In this document: in pieces, positions 54,034 to 61,753 of the stretch
Position numbering within the stretch: position 1 is the stretch's first letter
How the letters are laid out: the number at the start of each line of letters is the position of its first letter
Assembly: GCF_900156175.1 (NCBI RefSeq)
Contig: NZ_FTMV01000021.1
Coordinates: 1 to 64,000 of the forward strand
Origin: Janthinobacterium sp. TND4EL3
GTDB taxonomy: Bacteria > Pseudomonadota > Gammaproteobacteria > Burkholderiales > Burkholderiaceae_D
DNA: 64,000 bases
Direction of reading: 5' to 3'
Translations under genes and position numbers: made by a program
Notes under the pieces: model-generated
Databases searched by the model: none
Seen by the model: only the letters and a program-made list of their open reading frames with translations
Told to the model about the DNA's origin: nothing

Positions 54034-54567
54034 ATGCCCCAGACTCCCGATTTGCCGCCGGATTGGCACGCTTTTGAAACTGCATACGACGTCGAAGCAA
54101 CCTTGTTCAGGCTGGCCAGCGCCTCGCTGGCGCTGCTGGGCGCGTCCGCCTTCAAGGATCAGGCATTTTCAGCCTTTGCCTTCAATGCCGTATCGTTCCC
54201 GTCCATTTCGCTGAGTTTTGACACCGATCCCGGTAACAGGGCGCGCGATTACTATCCTCCGGACTGGTCGAACGAGTGCATGGAAGCCGATGTGCCGGAA
54301 ATCGGGCAATTGTGGGAGGAGGGCTACGCAAGGATCGAAGGTGCTTTAAGCGAGCTGATCGACGCCGCCGATGACGAGCTGCTCTGCGCCATCGAGGAAG
54401 GCTATCTGCACAGCCTCAGGAAAACCATGGTGCGGCTGGAAACGCGCCGTGCTTTCGAGCAGATCAAGACGTGCGCGCCGTTCTGGACCGTGGTCACGCA
54501 AATCGATGCCGATACGGATGAAGAGGAGCGCCTGCTCGACCAGGTGCGCCAAGGCTTTCTGCCGTGA
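54034..54567 (+). CDS. Acidic protein of unknown function, end of T6SS module
   Basis: A 177-residue acidic protein without signal peptide or membrane helix. An N-terminal FFKDQAFSAFAFN-like part (AFKDQAFSAFAFNAVSF) is followed by an aromatic DYYPPDWSNECME segment and a long amphipathic helical end. The layout (about 180 residues, Asp/Glu-rich, beta then alpha) recalls small cytoplasmic immunity or SMI1/DUF4303-like proteins, but no signature is certain. An AGG site precedes ATG 54034. It follows the truncated immunity copy by 129 bases, so it may belong to the module or mark a second, lost effector. Confidence 0.7.
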   Translation: MPQTPDLPPDWHAFETAYDVEATLFRLASASLALLGASAFKDQAFSAFAFNAVSFPSISLSFDTDPGNRARDYYPPDWSNECMEADVPEIGQLWEEGYARIEGALSELIDAADDELLCAIEEGYLHSLRKTMVRLETRRAFEQIKTCAPFWTVVTQIDADTDEEERLLDQVRQGFLP

Positions 54568-54618
54568 GCGCTATATCAAGGCTTGCCAGGCCCTGACTTC
54601 TGCCTGCCGGTAGCCGAG

Positions 54619-55266
54619 TCAATTTGACGGTATTGCGCTTGTCCCGCCTGGCAAGGCAGCCTGGCGCAGCGCCTCCACCGGCAACTGGAAGAAGCGCGGC
54701 ACCATGGCCGGCGACAGCGCGTCGCCGCCGTCCGCCATGGCCAGGCGGCCACTGAGCAGCAGCATCACGTAGCCGTGGCCCAGCGACCAGCCGGCGCTGG
54801 CGGCGGCCTTGTCCCAGCGGGGATCGAGGCCCGCTTCGCGCACGGCCGCGCCCGCCGTCTGCAGCACATATTGAAAGCACGCTTGCGCCGCTTCCTGCAG
54901 CGCGGGGAACTGGCGCACGTCCTGGTGCTCGAACATCAGCCGGTAGTGGGCAGGCGCGGCCAGGGCGAATTCGATGTATTGCTGGCCCAGCAGCTGAAAG
55001 CGCTGTTCGGCCGGCAAGCTGCCCGGCGGCGGCAGCAGCGTCTCCCATTTGGCGATCAGGCTGGCAAAGCCGGCCGCCGCCACCTCGGCCAGCAGGGCTT
55101 CCTTGCTGGGGAAGTGGCGGTACACGGCGGCGACCGACACGCCCACCGTGCGCGCCAGTTCGCGCAGCGACAGGGCGGCGTCGTGCTGCTGCGCCAGTTG
55201 CGCGATGACGGTGGCGACCAGGGTGTCGCGCAAGTTGCCGTGATGGTAGGTGCTCGTTGTTGTCAT
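54619..55266 (-). CDS. TetR/AcrR-family transcriptional regulator
   Basis: A 215-residue regulator. The HTH spans about 10-58 (YHHGNLRDTLVATVIAQL and LSLRELARTVGVSVAAVYRHFPSKEALLAEVA). The C-terminal ligand-binding domain has PAHYRLMFEH and GWSLGHGYVMLLLSG, the WHG/TetR_C_33-like pattern. It is divergent from the DUF2867 gene, 67 bases apart, and probably represses it and itself; two near-identical 12-mers lie between them. The ligand is unknown. Confidence 0.9.
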   Translation of the reverse strand: MTTTSTYHHGNLRDTLVATVIAQLAQQHDAALSLRELARTVGVSVAAVYRHFPSKEALLAEVAAAGFASLIAKWETLLPPPGSLPAEQRFQLLGQQYIEFALAAPAHYRLMFEHQDVRQFPALQEAAQACFQYVLQTAGAAVREAGLDPRWDKAAASAGWSLGHGYVMLLLSGRLAMADGGDALSPAMVPRFFQLPVEALRQAALPGGTSAIPSN

Positions 55267-55269
55267 TCG

Positions 55270-55317
55270 ATGTTATCGCTGTTCACATTGTCGTGTATGA
55301 TGGGCATGTTATCACTG
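55270..55317. promoter_or_regulatory. Direct repeat in the TetR/DUF2867 intergenic region
   Basis: ATGTTATCGCTG (55270-55281) and ATGTTATCACTG (55306-55317) match at 11 of 12 positions with starts 36 bp apart. They fill most of the divergent promoter region and are candidate binding sites for the adjacent TetR regulator. Confidence 0.5.
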
Positions 55318-55333
55318 AAAACATGGAGAGCAC

Positions 55334-55852
55334 ATGCATGAGATGAACATTGCCGTCCGCACCGTGGACTTGCCGCCAGGCGCCAGCATCGCCCCCTTGT
55401 ATCCGGGCAGCAACCTGGCCGACGCCTACGCCGTCGACTTGCCGACGGCGCAGGCGCGCCAGATGGACATGCAGATCCTGGCGCGCCAGCTGCTGGGCAA
55501 GCAGCCGGGCTGGGCGCGCAAGCTGATGGTGCTGCGCGACGCCATCGTGGCGCGTTTCGGCATCCGGACGGCAAAACAGATGGAAGCGCGGCCCGGCAAG
55601 CGCATCGGCATCTTCCGCATCTATGCCGTCAGCGACGACGAGATCATCCTGGGCGAGGATGACAGCCACCTCGATTTCCGCCTGTCCGTGCTGCGCAACC
55701 GCGACGCGGGCCGGCATGGCAGCGTCACCGTCTCCAGCGTCGTGCATTGCCACAACTGGGTGGGGCGCGCCTACATCATGCTGATCCGCCCGTTTCACAA
55801 GCTGATCGTGCGCCATTCGCTGGCGCGCGCGGCCAGGGCAGGCTTCGCCTGA
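55334..55852 (+). CDS. DUF2867-family protein
   Basis: A 172-residue protein. The N-terminus resembles START-like/DUF2867 (PF11066) proteins, with YPGSNLADAYAVDLP, and the second half has FRIYAVSDDEIILGEDDSHLDFRLSVLR and VVHCHNWVGRAYIMLIRPFHKLIVRHSL, the usual family end. DUF2867 proteins are often encoded beside TetR regulators, as here; their function is not known. Start MHEMNIAVRT at 55334 follows GGAGAG. Confidence 0.85.
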   Translation: MHEMNIAVRTVDLPPGASIAPLYPGSNLADAYAVDLPTAQARQMDMQILARQLLGKQPGWARKLMVLRDAIVARFGIRTAKQMEARPGKRIGIFRIYAVSDDEIILGEDDSHLDFRLSVLRNRDAGRHGSVTVSSVVHCHNWVGRAYIMLIRPFHKLIVRHSLARAARAGFA

Positions 55853-55939
55853 GGCGGGGAGGGCGGCGGACGGCAAGGGCAATCTTGCTTATTCATGGCC
55901 GGTATTGCATACTGCACCACCAGCCTCATCACGATTCCC

Positions 55940-56551
55940 ATGAACGATACGCTTCTCCTGCTGGGTTTTGCCACCACGCCGCTTGAACTGATTTCCTTTG
56001 TCCTGGCACTGACAACCGTTGCGCTGAACATCCGCCAGAATCACTGGGCGTGGCTGTTCGCCATCATTTCCTCGGCCGCCTACGGTTTCGTGTTTTTCGA
56101 GTCGCGCCTGTATGGCGACATGGCCTTGCAGCTGCTGTTCATCAGCGTCTCGTTCTGGGGCTGGTACCAGTGGCTGCATCCGGCCAGCGGCGGCACGACC
56201 CTGCCCGTGACGCGGCTGGGCATGCGCGGCTGGCTGGGCAGCGCCCTGGCGTGGCTGGCGGGCTTCGTGCTGCTGGCCTGGCTGCTGACCTCCACCGACA
56301 CGGACGTGCCCCATGCGGACGGTTTCCTGACGGCAGGCAGCCTGGTCGGGCAGTTTTTGTTATCGCGCAAGAAGCTGGAGAACTGGATCGTCTGGATCAT
56401 CGTCGACGTGCTGTACGTGTGGCTGTACCTGCACAAGGACCTGACCCTGACGGCCATCCTGTATGCCGTGTTTGTCGTCATGGCCACGATCGGCTTGCTG
56501 GCTTGGAAGAAAGCGGCGCCGGCCGCGCCTGACGCGATGGTCCTCAAGTGA
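55940..56551 (+). CDS. PnuC-family vitamin transporter (nicotinamide riboside or thiamine)
   Basis: A 203-residue membrane protein with seven helices and the PnuC signature: helix-end LNIRQNHWAWLFAIISSAAYGFVFFESRLYGDM, FWGWYQW, and late ENWIVWIIVDVLYVWLYLHKDL. PnuC proteins pass nicotinamide riboside, and PnuT variants pass thiamine. The neighbours (a NadR-like kinase overlapping by 4 bp and a TPP-riboswitch TonB receptor on the other strand) leave both options open, with thiamine favoured by context. The start at 55940 (MNDTLLLLGF) is used because it puts helix 1 at the N-terminus. Confidence 0.88.
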   Translation: MNDTLLLLGFATTPLELISFVLALTTVALNIRQNHWAWLFAIISSAAYGFVFFESRLYGDMALQLLFISVSFWGWYQWLHPASGGTTLPVTRLGMRGWLGSALAWLAGFVLLAWLLTSTDTDVPHADGFLTAGSLVGQFLLSRKKLENWIVWIIVDVLYVWLYLHKDLTLTAILYAVFVVMATIGLLAWKKAAPAAPDAMVLK

Positions 56552-57099
56552 CGGCCCGCTGCGTGCGCGTGGCCATCCTGGGCGCGGAATCGTCGGGCAA
56601 GTCGACCCTGGCGGCCGCCCTGGCCGAGCGCTACGGCACCGTCTGGGTGCCGGAATACCTGCGTGAATTCGTCGAGACGCAGGGCAGGGTGCCCGTAGCG
56701 GCCGACCAGTTTGGGATTGCGCGAACGCAAGTCGAGCGCGAAGCGGCCGCTGCCACGCAAGCCCGCAACTATCTGTTTTGCGACACGACGCCCTTGATGA
56801 CGGCCGTCTACAGCCGCCATTATTTTGCCGGTGCGGACGCCCGCCTGGCCGCGCTGGCCGCCGGCAATCACTATGGCTTGACGCTGGTGACGGCGCCCGA
56901 CAGCCCGTGGGTGGCCGATGGCCTGCAGCGCGAGTCCGAAGCCGTGCGCCAGCTGATCTACCGCTACCTGCTTGACGAGCTCGACGCGCGCGGCATCGCC
57001 TATCACGTGCTGCGCGACAGCCTGGACGCGCGCCTGGAACAGGCGGCGCCCTTGCTGCAGCAGGCGCTTGCTGCTGCGCCTGCCATTTCCCTCAATTAA
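56548..57099 (+). CDS. NadR-like AAA_28 ATPase/kinase (ribosylnicotinamide or thiamine kinase-like)
   Basis: A 183-residue P-loop kinase. Walker A is GAESSGKST (about 12-20), then YLREFVETQG, a Walker B-like YLFCDTTPLMTAVYSRHYF and a lid region rich in Arg. This is the kinase part of NadR alone (nicotinamide riboside kinase-like), without adenylyltransferase or HTH parts. It would phosphorylate the vitamin brought in by the PnuC-type protein and so trap it. GTG 56548 overlaps the pnuC TGA. Its stop converges with the TonB receptor gene, overlapping by 4 bp. Confidence 0.85.
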   Translation: MTARCVRVAILGAESSGKSTLAAALAERYGTVWVPEYLREFVETQGRVPVAADQFGIARTQVEREAAAATQARNYLFCDTTPLMTAVYSRHYFAGADARLAALAAGNHYGLTLVTAPDSPWVADGLQRESEAVRQLIYRYLLDELDARGIAYHVLRDSLDARLEQAAPLLQQALAAAPAISLN

Positions 57100-59261
57100 A
57101 AATCGAACTGCGCGGAAACTTTAAAGGTGCGGCTGGCGCCCGGGTACAGGTAGCCGCCCGCTTCCGGCGTCACGTCGCGCCAGTAGAACTTGTCGGCCAC
57201 GTTGTTGACGGCGGCGCGCAGCACGGCGCGCGTGCCGGCGATGCGCGTGGCGTAAGCGGCGCCCAGGTTGAACACGTGGTAGGACGGCACGAAGGTCGTG
57301 TTGTTGTACTCAAACGCTTTCTTGCCCGCATATTCCCAGCTGCCATTGACGCTCAGGCCCGCCACTTGCTGCACGGCATAGTCCGCATGCACGGCCGCCT
57401 TGAAGGCGGGCACGTTGGGCACGCGCTTGCCGTCGAGGTCGGCACTGCCCGTGCCTGACTGCTGGCTGTTCAGGGCCGTCACGGAAGCGCCCAGGCTCAG
57501 GTTGGCTGTTGCTTTCCCCTGGGCCGACAATTCCAGGCCGCGGTGCTGGGCCTGGCCATTGCGCACGAAGTTATACTCTTCTGGATCCGAAGCCAGTGGC
57601 TGATTGAATTCCAGGCCCTTGCGGATCTGGAACAGGCTGGCCGCCACCATGAACTCCGGCGTCACATCCATCTTGGCGCCCAGTTCGATCTGCTTCGAGC
57701 GGCTCGGCGACAGCTCTTCGTTGGCATTCATCGCCTTATAGTAGGCCGTGCCGCCATGTTCCATGCCCTGCGAATAGGCCGCATACACGGACACATTGTC
57801 GAGCGGGGTATAGACGAGCGACACGTTGGGCAGCAGGAAGTCGTGCCTGGCGCGGATTTCCGTGTCGGCCTTGAGCACGTACTGGTAGCCATCGACATTG
57901 ATATGGCGCAAACCGCCATGCAGCTTCCAGTTCGGCGCCAGGCTGACGATGTCCTGCACGAACACGGAGTTTTCCGTATCCTTGCGCACCAGGCGCACGG
58001 GACCCGTGACGCCGGGCGACGTGCCGACGATCTGCGGCTGGTAGATATTGCTCACGCCCACCCAGTCGTACACATACAGGCCGGCGCGGTCCTTGCGGCG
58101 GAAGGTCGAGACGCCGGCCGTGAATTCATGGCGCAGGGAGCCGGTGGCGAACTTGCCCTGGATCATGGCTTGCGCGCTCAGCGGTTTTTTCGTCTCGCCC
58201 AGGCTGCGGTAGTCGTACACGTCGTAGTCGCCATTGCCGCAGAAGCCGGGATCCATTTTTTCAGCAGCGCAGCCATACGGGAAGGCCGTGTAGTCGTCGC
58301 GCTTGAACGAGTGCTGGTTGGCCGACAGGGTGGCGTGCCAGTCGTCATTGAAGGCGTACTGGAAGCGCAGGCCGATATTGCTGGTGACGGTTTCCACGGG
58401 GCGCGTCCACGGCTGCAGGTTGAGCATGGCGTCGGCGCTGATACCGGTTGGCAAGGTTTTATTGTTCAGCAGCTGGAAGCCGGGCGCCGTCGCCTGCGCC
58501 TTGTCCTGGTAGTCGGCATCGAGCTGCAGCAGGGCTTGCGGCGAAATCTGCCAGTCGAAGGCGCCGGAAATGAACTTGCGGTTGCCGTCCGCGCCCTTGA
58601 TGTAGGAGCGCAGGCGCTCGGCCGCCACGTTGACCCGGTAGCCGAAGCGCGTGTCTTCCAGACGGCCGCCCAGGTCGACGGCGCCGTACAGGGTGCCCCG
58701 CTCGCGCGCTTCCACGGTGACGGTGCGCAGCGGTGCGGCGGTCGGGCGCTTGACGATGAAGTCGATCACGCCGCCCGGCGCGGCCACGCCCGCCTGCAAG
58801 CCGGCCAGGCCTTTCAGCACTTCGATGCGCTCCTTGTTTTCCAGCGGAATTTGCGTGTCGCCGGGAATGGCCACGCCATCCTTGCGGTAGCTGGAATTGT
58901 TGTCGAGCTTGAAGCCGCGGATGGTGAATTGTTCCGCATAGCCGACGGCGTTGTAGGCATCGTTGATGCTGGCGTCGAGCTTGACGGCATCGCTGAGATT
59001 GCGAATTTGCAAGTCCTGCATGTCTTTTTGCGAAATGACGGTGACGGAAGCGGGCGTCTGCAGCAGCGGCGCGTCGGAAAAACCGCCCACGGAGGCGCGC
59101 TTGGCGGCCGGCGCCTTGCTGGCCGTGACGACGACTTCGGCCATATTCTGGGCCTGCGGCTCGGCGGCTTCGGTGCTGTCATTCGCGGCCAGGGCAGGCG
59201 CGGCAAACGCGTGCAGGATGGCCAGGGTCAAAACGGAAATAGATAAATTCGGTGTGGACAT
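57096..59261 (-). CDS. TonB-dependent outer-membrane receptor under TPP-riboswitch control
   Basis: A 721-residue receptor. The signal peptide ends near APALA. A TonB box-like region (AEVVVTAS) is followed by the plug domain (about 65-170, with VTVISQKDMQDLQIRNLSDAV and the RIEVLKG/APGGVIDFIVKRP motifs) and a 22-strand barrel ending in FKVSAQFDF. By family it looks like a ferric-siderophore receptor (FhuE/FpvA type). The upstream TPP riboswitch indicates regulation by thiamine, so the substrate is more likely thiamine or a precursor. The start is ATG 59261, inside the leader after the riboswitch. Confidence 0.9.
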   Translation of the reverse strand: MSTPNLSISVLTLAILHAFAAPALAANDSTEAAEPQAQNMAEVVVTASKAPAAKRASVGGFSDAPLLQTPASVTVISQKDMQDLQIRNLSDAVKLDASINDAYNAVGYAEQFTIRGFKLDNNSSYRKDGVAIPGDTQIPLENKERIEVLKGLAGLQAGVAAPGGVIDFIVKRPTAAPLRTVTVEARERGTLYGAVDLGGRLEDTRFGYRVNVAAERLRSYIKGADGNRKFISGAFDWQISPQALLQLDADYQDKAQATAPGFQLLNNKTLPTGISADAMLNLQPWTRPVETVTSNIGLRFQYAFNDDWHATLSANQHSFKRDDYTAFPYGCAAEKMDPGFCGNGDYDVYDYRSLGETKKPLSAQAMIQGKFATGSLRHEFTAGVSTFRRKDRAGLYVYDWVGVSNIYQPQIVGTSPGVTGPVRLVRKDTENSVFVQDIVSLAPNWKLHGGLRHINVDGYQYVLKADTEIRARHDFLLPNVSLVYTPLDNVSVYAAYSQGMEHGGTAYYKAMNANEELSPSRSKQIELGAKMDVTPEFMVAASLFQIRKGLEFNQPLASDPEEYNFVRNGQAQHRGLELSAQGKATANLSLGASVTALNSQQSGTGSADLDGKRVPNVPAFKAAVHADYAVQQVAGLSVNGSWEYAGKKAFEYNNTTFVPSYHVFNLGAAYATRIAGTRAVLRAAVNNVADKFYWRDVTPEAGGYLYPGASRTFKVSAQFDF

Positions 59262-59355
59262 AGATTGCTCGTGGTTCAAGCCGTCTCGGGAAAGAGCACG
59301 GCAGGCTGCTTGTTCGGCTGGCGCCAACGCAGGAGCTATCAAAGGAGGGAGGTAC

Positions 59356-59440
59356 TTTGCGCTTTCCTTCGCTGGCATTATCCAGATCAGGTACGAAGGG
59401 TATCTCTCACCCGGATGACTGCTCCAGGACCCCTAGCGGT
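59356..59440 (-). promoter_or_regulatory. TPP (thiamine pyrophosphate) riboswitch
   Basis: On the minus strand: CTAGGGGTCC, then GTGAGAGATACCC, then ACCTGATCTGGATAATGCCA and GCGAAGGAA. These are the conserved thi-box blocks in the right order. P1 can close between CGCT and AGCG at the two ends. It lies about 95 bases upstream of the TonB receptor start. TPP binding should switch the receptor off at transcription or translation. Confidence 0.95.
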
Positions 59441-59441
59441 T

Positions 59442-59472
59442 GACAGCTTAGCATGAAGCACGGCCAGCTGTC
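59442..59472 (-). terminator. Possible hairpin after the aldehyde reductase gene
   Basis: GACAGCT and AGCTGTC form a 7-bp stem with a 17-base loop, 38 bases beyond the yqhD-like stop and just before the TPP riboswitch. No U tract is seen; the role as terminator is tentative. Confidence 0.35.
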
Positions 59473-59509
59473 CCACCGGCCGACCGTTTTACAACACTGC
59501 AGGTCGAAA

Positions 59510-60667
59510 CTACAGACTCAGTTCCAGCACCTTGCGGCTGACGGCGGGCGTCACTTCGCGCTGTTCGCCCAGCGCCGTCATGCCGTGCGCTTCCAGGGCA
59601 GCGACGACGGCGTCCACGCTCGCATGGTTCAGGCCGTAATCGGCCAGGCGCGTCTTGACGCCCATGTGGCGGAAGAAGAATTCCGTGCGCGCGATGGCCG
59701 CTTCGATGCGGCCGTCCTCGTCGCCACCGTCGAGGCCCCACACGCGGGCCGCATATTGCAGCAGCTTGGCGCGCTTGGCCTGTTTGCGCACGCGCAACAT
59801 GCTGGGCAGGATGATGGCCAGGGTCTGCGCATGGTCAAGCTCGTACAGGGCCGTCAATTCGTGGCCGATGGCGTGCGTGGACCAGTCCTGCGGCACGCCC
59901 ACGCCGATCAGGCCGTTCAAGGCCAGGGTGGCGCTCCACATCACGTTGGCGCGCACGTCGTAGTCGTCCGGGTGCGACAGGGCTTTCGGGCCTTCCTCGA
60001 TCAGGGTCAATAAAATGCCTTCGGCGAAGCGGTCCTGCACGGAGGCGTTCACGGGGTAGGTCAGGTACTGTTCCATCACATGCGCAAACGCATCGACGAC
60101 GCCATTGCCCACCTGGCGCAGCGGCAAGGTGAACGTCTTCGACGGGTCCAGCACGGAAAATTTCGGATACACCTTGCGGCTCATGAACGAGCGCTTTTCC
60201 TGCGTGGCCTTGCGCGTGATCACGGCCGAGCCATTCATTTCCGAGCCCGTGGCCGGCAAGGTCAGCACCGTGCCGAAGGGCAGGGCGGCTTCGACGATCT
60301 TGCCGCCTTTCGCCAGGATGTCCCAGGCCTCGCCCTCATGCAGGGCGGCGGCGGCGATGAACTTGGTGCCATCGACCACGGAGCCGCCGCCGACGGCCAG
60401 CAGGAAGTCGATGCGCTCGCTTTTCACCATGGCCACGGCCTGCATCAGGGTTTCATAGCTGGGATTGGGTTCGATGCCGGCAAATTCGAGCACCGTGTGG
60501 CCGGCCAGCGCCGCCTTGACTTCATCGTAGACGCCGTTCTGCCTGATGCTGCCGCCGCCGTAGGTCATGAGCACTCGGGCCTGCGGCGGGATCAGCGCCG
60601 TGATGGCGGCGATCTGGCCCTGGCCGAAGAGGATTTGCGTCGGATTGTAGAAATCGAAATTGAACAT
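59510..60667 (-). CDS. yqhD: Iron-containing alcohol dehydrogenase, YqhD-like aldehyde reductase
   Basis: A 385-residue type III dehydrogenase. Coenzyme-binding GGGSIRQNG and GGGSVVDGTKF, then GTVLTLPATGSEMNG. Metal ligands are the Asp and His of VVDAFAHVMEQYL and the His pair of STHAIGHELTALYELDHAQ. This matches E. coli YqhD, an NADPH-dependent reductase that detoxifies short aldehydes from lipid peroxidation. Length equals YqhD (387). No YqhC regulator gene is adjacent. Confidence 0.92.
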   Translation of the reverse strand: MFNFDFYNPTQILFGQGQIAAITALIPPQARVLMTYGGGSIRQNGVYDEVKAALAGHTVLEFAGIEPNPSYETLMQAVAMVKSERIDFLLAVGGGSVVDGTKFIAAAALHEGEAWDILAKGGKIVEAALPFGTVLTLPATGSEMNGSAVITRKATQEKRSFMSRKVYPKFSVLDPSKTFTLPLRQVGNGVVDAFAHVMEQYLTYPVNASVQDRFAEGILLTLIEEGPKALSHPDDYDVRANVMWSATLALNGLIGVGVPQDWSTHAIGHELTALYELDHAQTLAIILPSMLRVRKQAKRAKLLQYAARVWGLDGGDEDGRIEAAIARTEFFFRHMGVKTRLADYGLNHASVDAVVAALEAHGMTALGEQREVTPAVSRKVLELSL

Positions 60668-60809
60668 GGTGCTCCCGCTGCCGAGGTTGAGGCTGTTGCC
60701 GAGCCATGATTATGGCCGAACGGGTGGAATCGTGTCGTGGACGCTTGAGCTTTTCGTCCGGGCGGTGGAGAATGCAGCCGATGTCACCACCACGCGAAAA
60801 GGAATGCGC

Positions 60810-61115
60810 ATGACCACCGTCCCACTGGAAGAAGCCGGCTTGCCCGCCACCGCGCTCGACATGCACCGCGCCATCGGCGCCGCCATCGCCGCGCTGCAGG
60901 CGCTGGACCTGAACAGCCAGCGTTTCGAGGCGTGCACGGACCCGGAACTGCGCCGCGTACTGGCCCATGCGGGCGACACGAGCCGCAAGGAAGTCGCCAT
61001 GCTGCTCGAATGGATGCGCCGCCGCGATGCGCGCCTGGACAAGGAAATGAAGGAAGCACTGTTCAAGGCGGGGCCGATAGTTGCCCAGTATCACTATGAC
61101 GAGAAAATATTGTAA
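60810..61115 (+). CDS. Small all-helical protein resembling encapsulated ferritin (EncFtn)
   Basis: A 101-residue protein with two helices. The pattern ALDMHRAIGAAIAALQALDLNSQRFEACTDPELRRVLAHAGDTSRKEVAMLLEWMRRRD...LFKAGPI parallels EncFtn, including the LEWxRR and LFxxG landmarks. The ExxH iron ligands of EncFtn appear replaced by SRKE, so iron binding is doubtful. No encapsulin gene is next to it. Start ATG 60810 has AAAAGGA 7 bases upstream; ATG 60804 is too close to it. Confidence 0.6.
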   Translation: MTTVPLEEAGLPATALDMHRAIGAAIAALQALDLNSQRFEACTDPELRRVLAHAGDTSRKEVAMLLEWMRRRDARLDKEMKEALFKAGPIVAQYHYDEKIL

Positions 61116-61208
61116 CTATTGGTTTGTTGCTGTGACGTACCATGCGCCACATGCGCATCGTTTCGCGTAGACTGTGCCCCGAACACGATTTTGGGGGAGT
61201 TTGCAACG

Positions 61209-61688
61209 ATGAGATCATTACCATACCGAGAAGGCAGCTGGTTTGCCGTGCCCCTGCCGGGCGGCGGCTATGCCGTCGGCGTGGTGGCGCGCAGGGCGCC
61301 TGCCGGGCGCATCATGCTGGCGTATATGTTCGGGCCCAAGCGCGACAGCCTGCCCACGCTGGAAGAGGTGGAAGGCTTGCGGCCGGAACAGGCCGTGCGC
61401 CGCCTGCGCACGGGCGACATGGCCCTGCTCAACGAGCGCTGGCCCCTGCTGGGCGACAGCCGCCACTGGGAGCGCGACGACTGGCCCATGCCGGCCTTTA
61501 TCCGCCGCAATGAATCCTTGCAGCGCGCCTGGCGCGCCAGCTATGCGGACGCCGACCCTGCCAAGCTGAACCGCGAGGAATCGATCCCCTTCGATACGCC
61601 CGGCATGGAAAGCGACTCCCTGTACGGCTACGGGGCAACGGAATTGCTGATGAATAAATTGCTGGCGCCGGAGCAGGCGCCAGCCTGA
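61209..61688 (+). CDS. Immunity protein 26 (Imm26)-like protein
   Basis: A 159-residue cytosolic protein. The start YREGSWFAVPLPGGGYAVGVVARRA and later RWPLLGDSRHWERDDWPMPAFIRR follow the Imm26 (PF15428) pattern: Gly-rich beta opening, then WP-G and a downstream Arg/Trp cluster. Imm26 proteins neutralise polymorphic toxins. No toxin gene is beside it, so it is an orphan, possibly protecting against toxins of rivals. ATG 61209 is used; an upstream frame lacks a ribosome site. Confidence 0.75.
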   Translation: MRSLPYREGSWFAVPLPGGGYAVGVVARRAPAGRIMLAYMFGPKRDSLPTLEEVEGLRPEQAVRRLRTGDMALLNERWPLLGDSRHWERDDWPMPAFIRRNESLQRAWRASYADADPAKLNREESIPFDTPGMESDSLYGYGATELLMNKLLAPEQAPA

Positions 61689-61710
61689 TGGCTGCCGGGC
61701 GGCATCGGCG

Positions 61711-61743
61711 TTGGATTCGCACGGCGATGCCGTGCTGATCCAA
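61711..61743. terminator. Bidirectional terminator between Imm26-like gene and envZ-like gene
   Basis: TTGGAT-3-CACGGC-GAT-GCCGTG-3-ATCCAA: two stacked perfect 6-bp stems separated by symmetric 3-base bulges. It lies between two converging genes and is fully symmetric, so it can act on both strands. Confidence 0.7.
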
Positions 61744-61753
61744 CCTGCATCAA

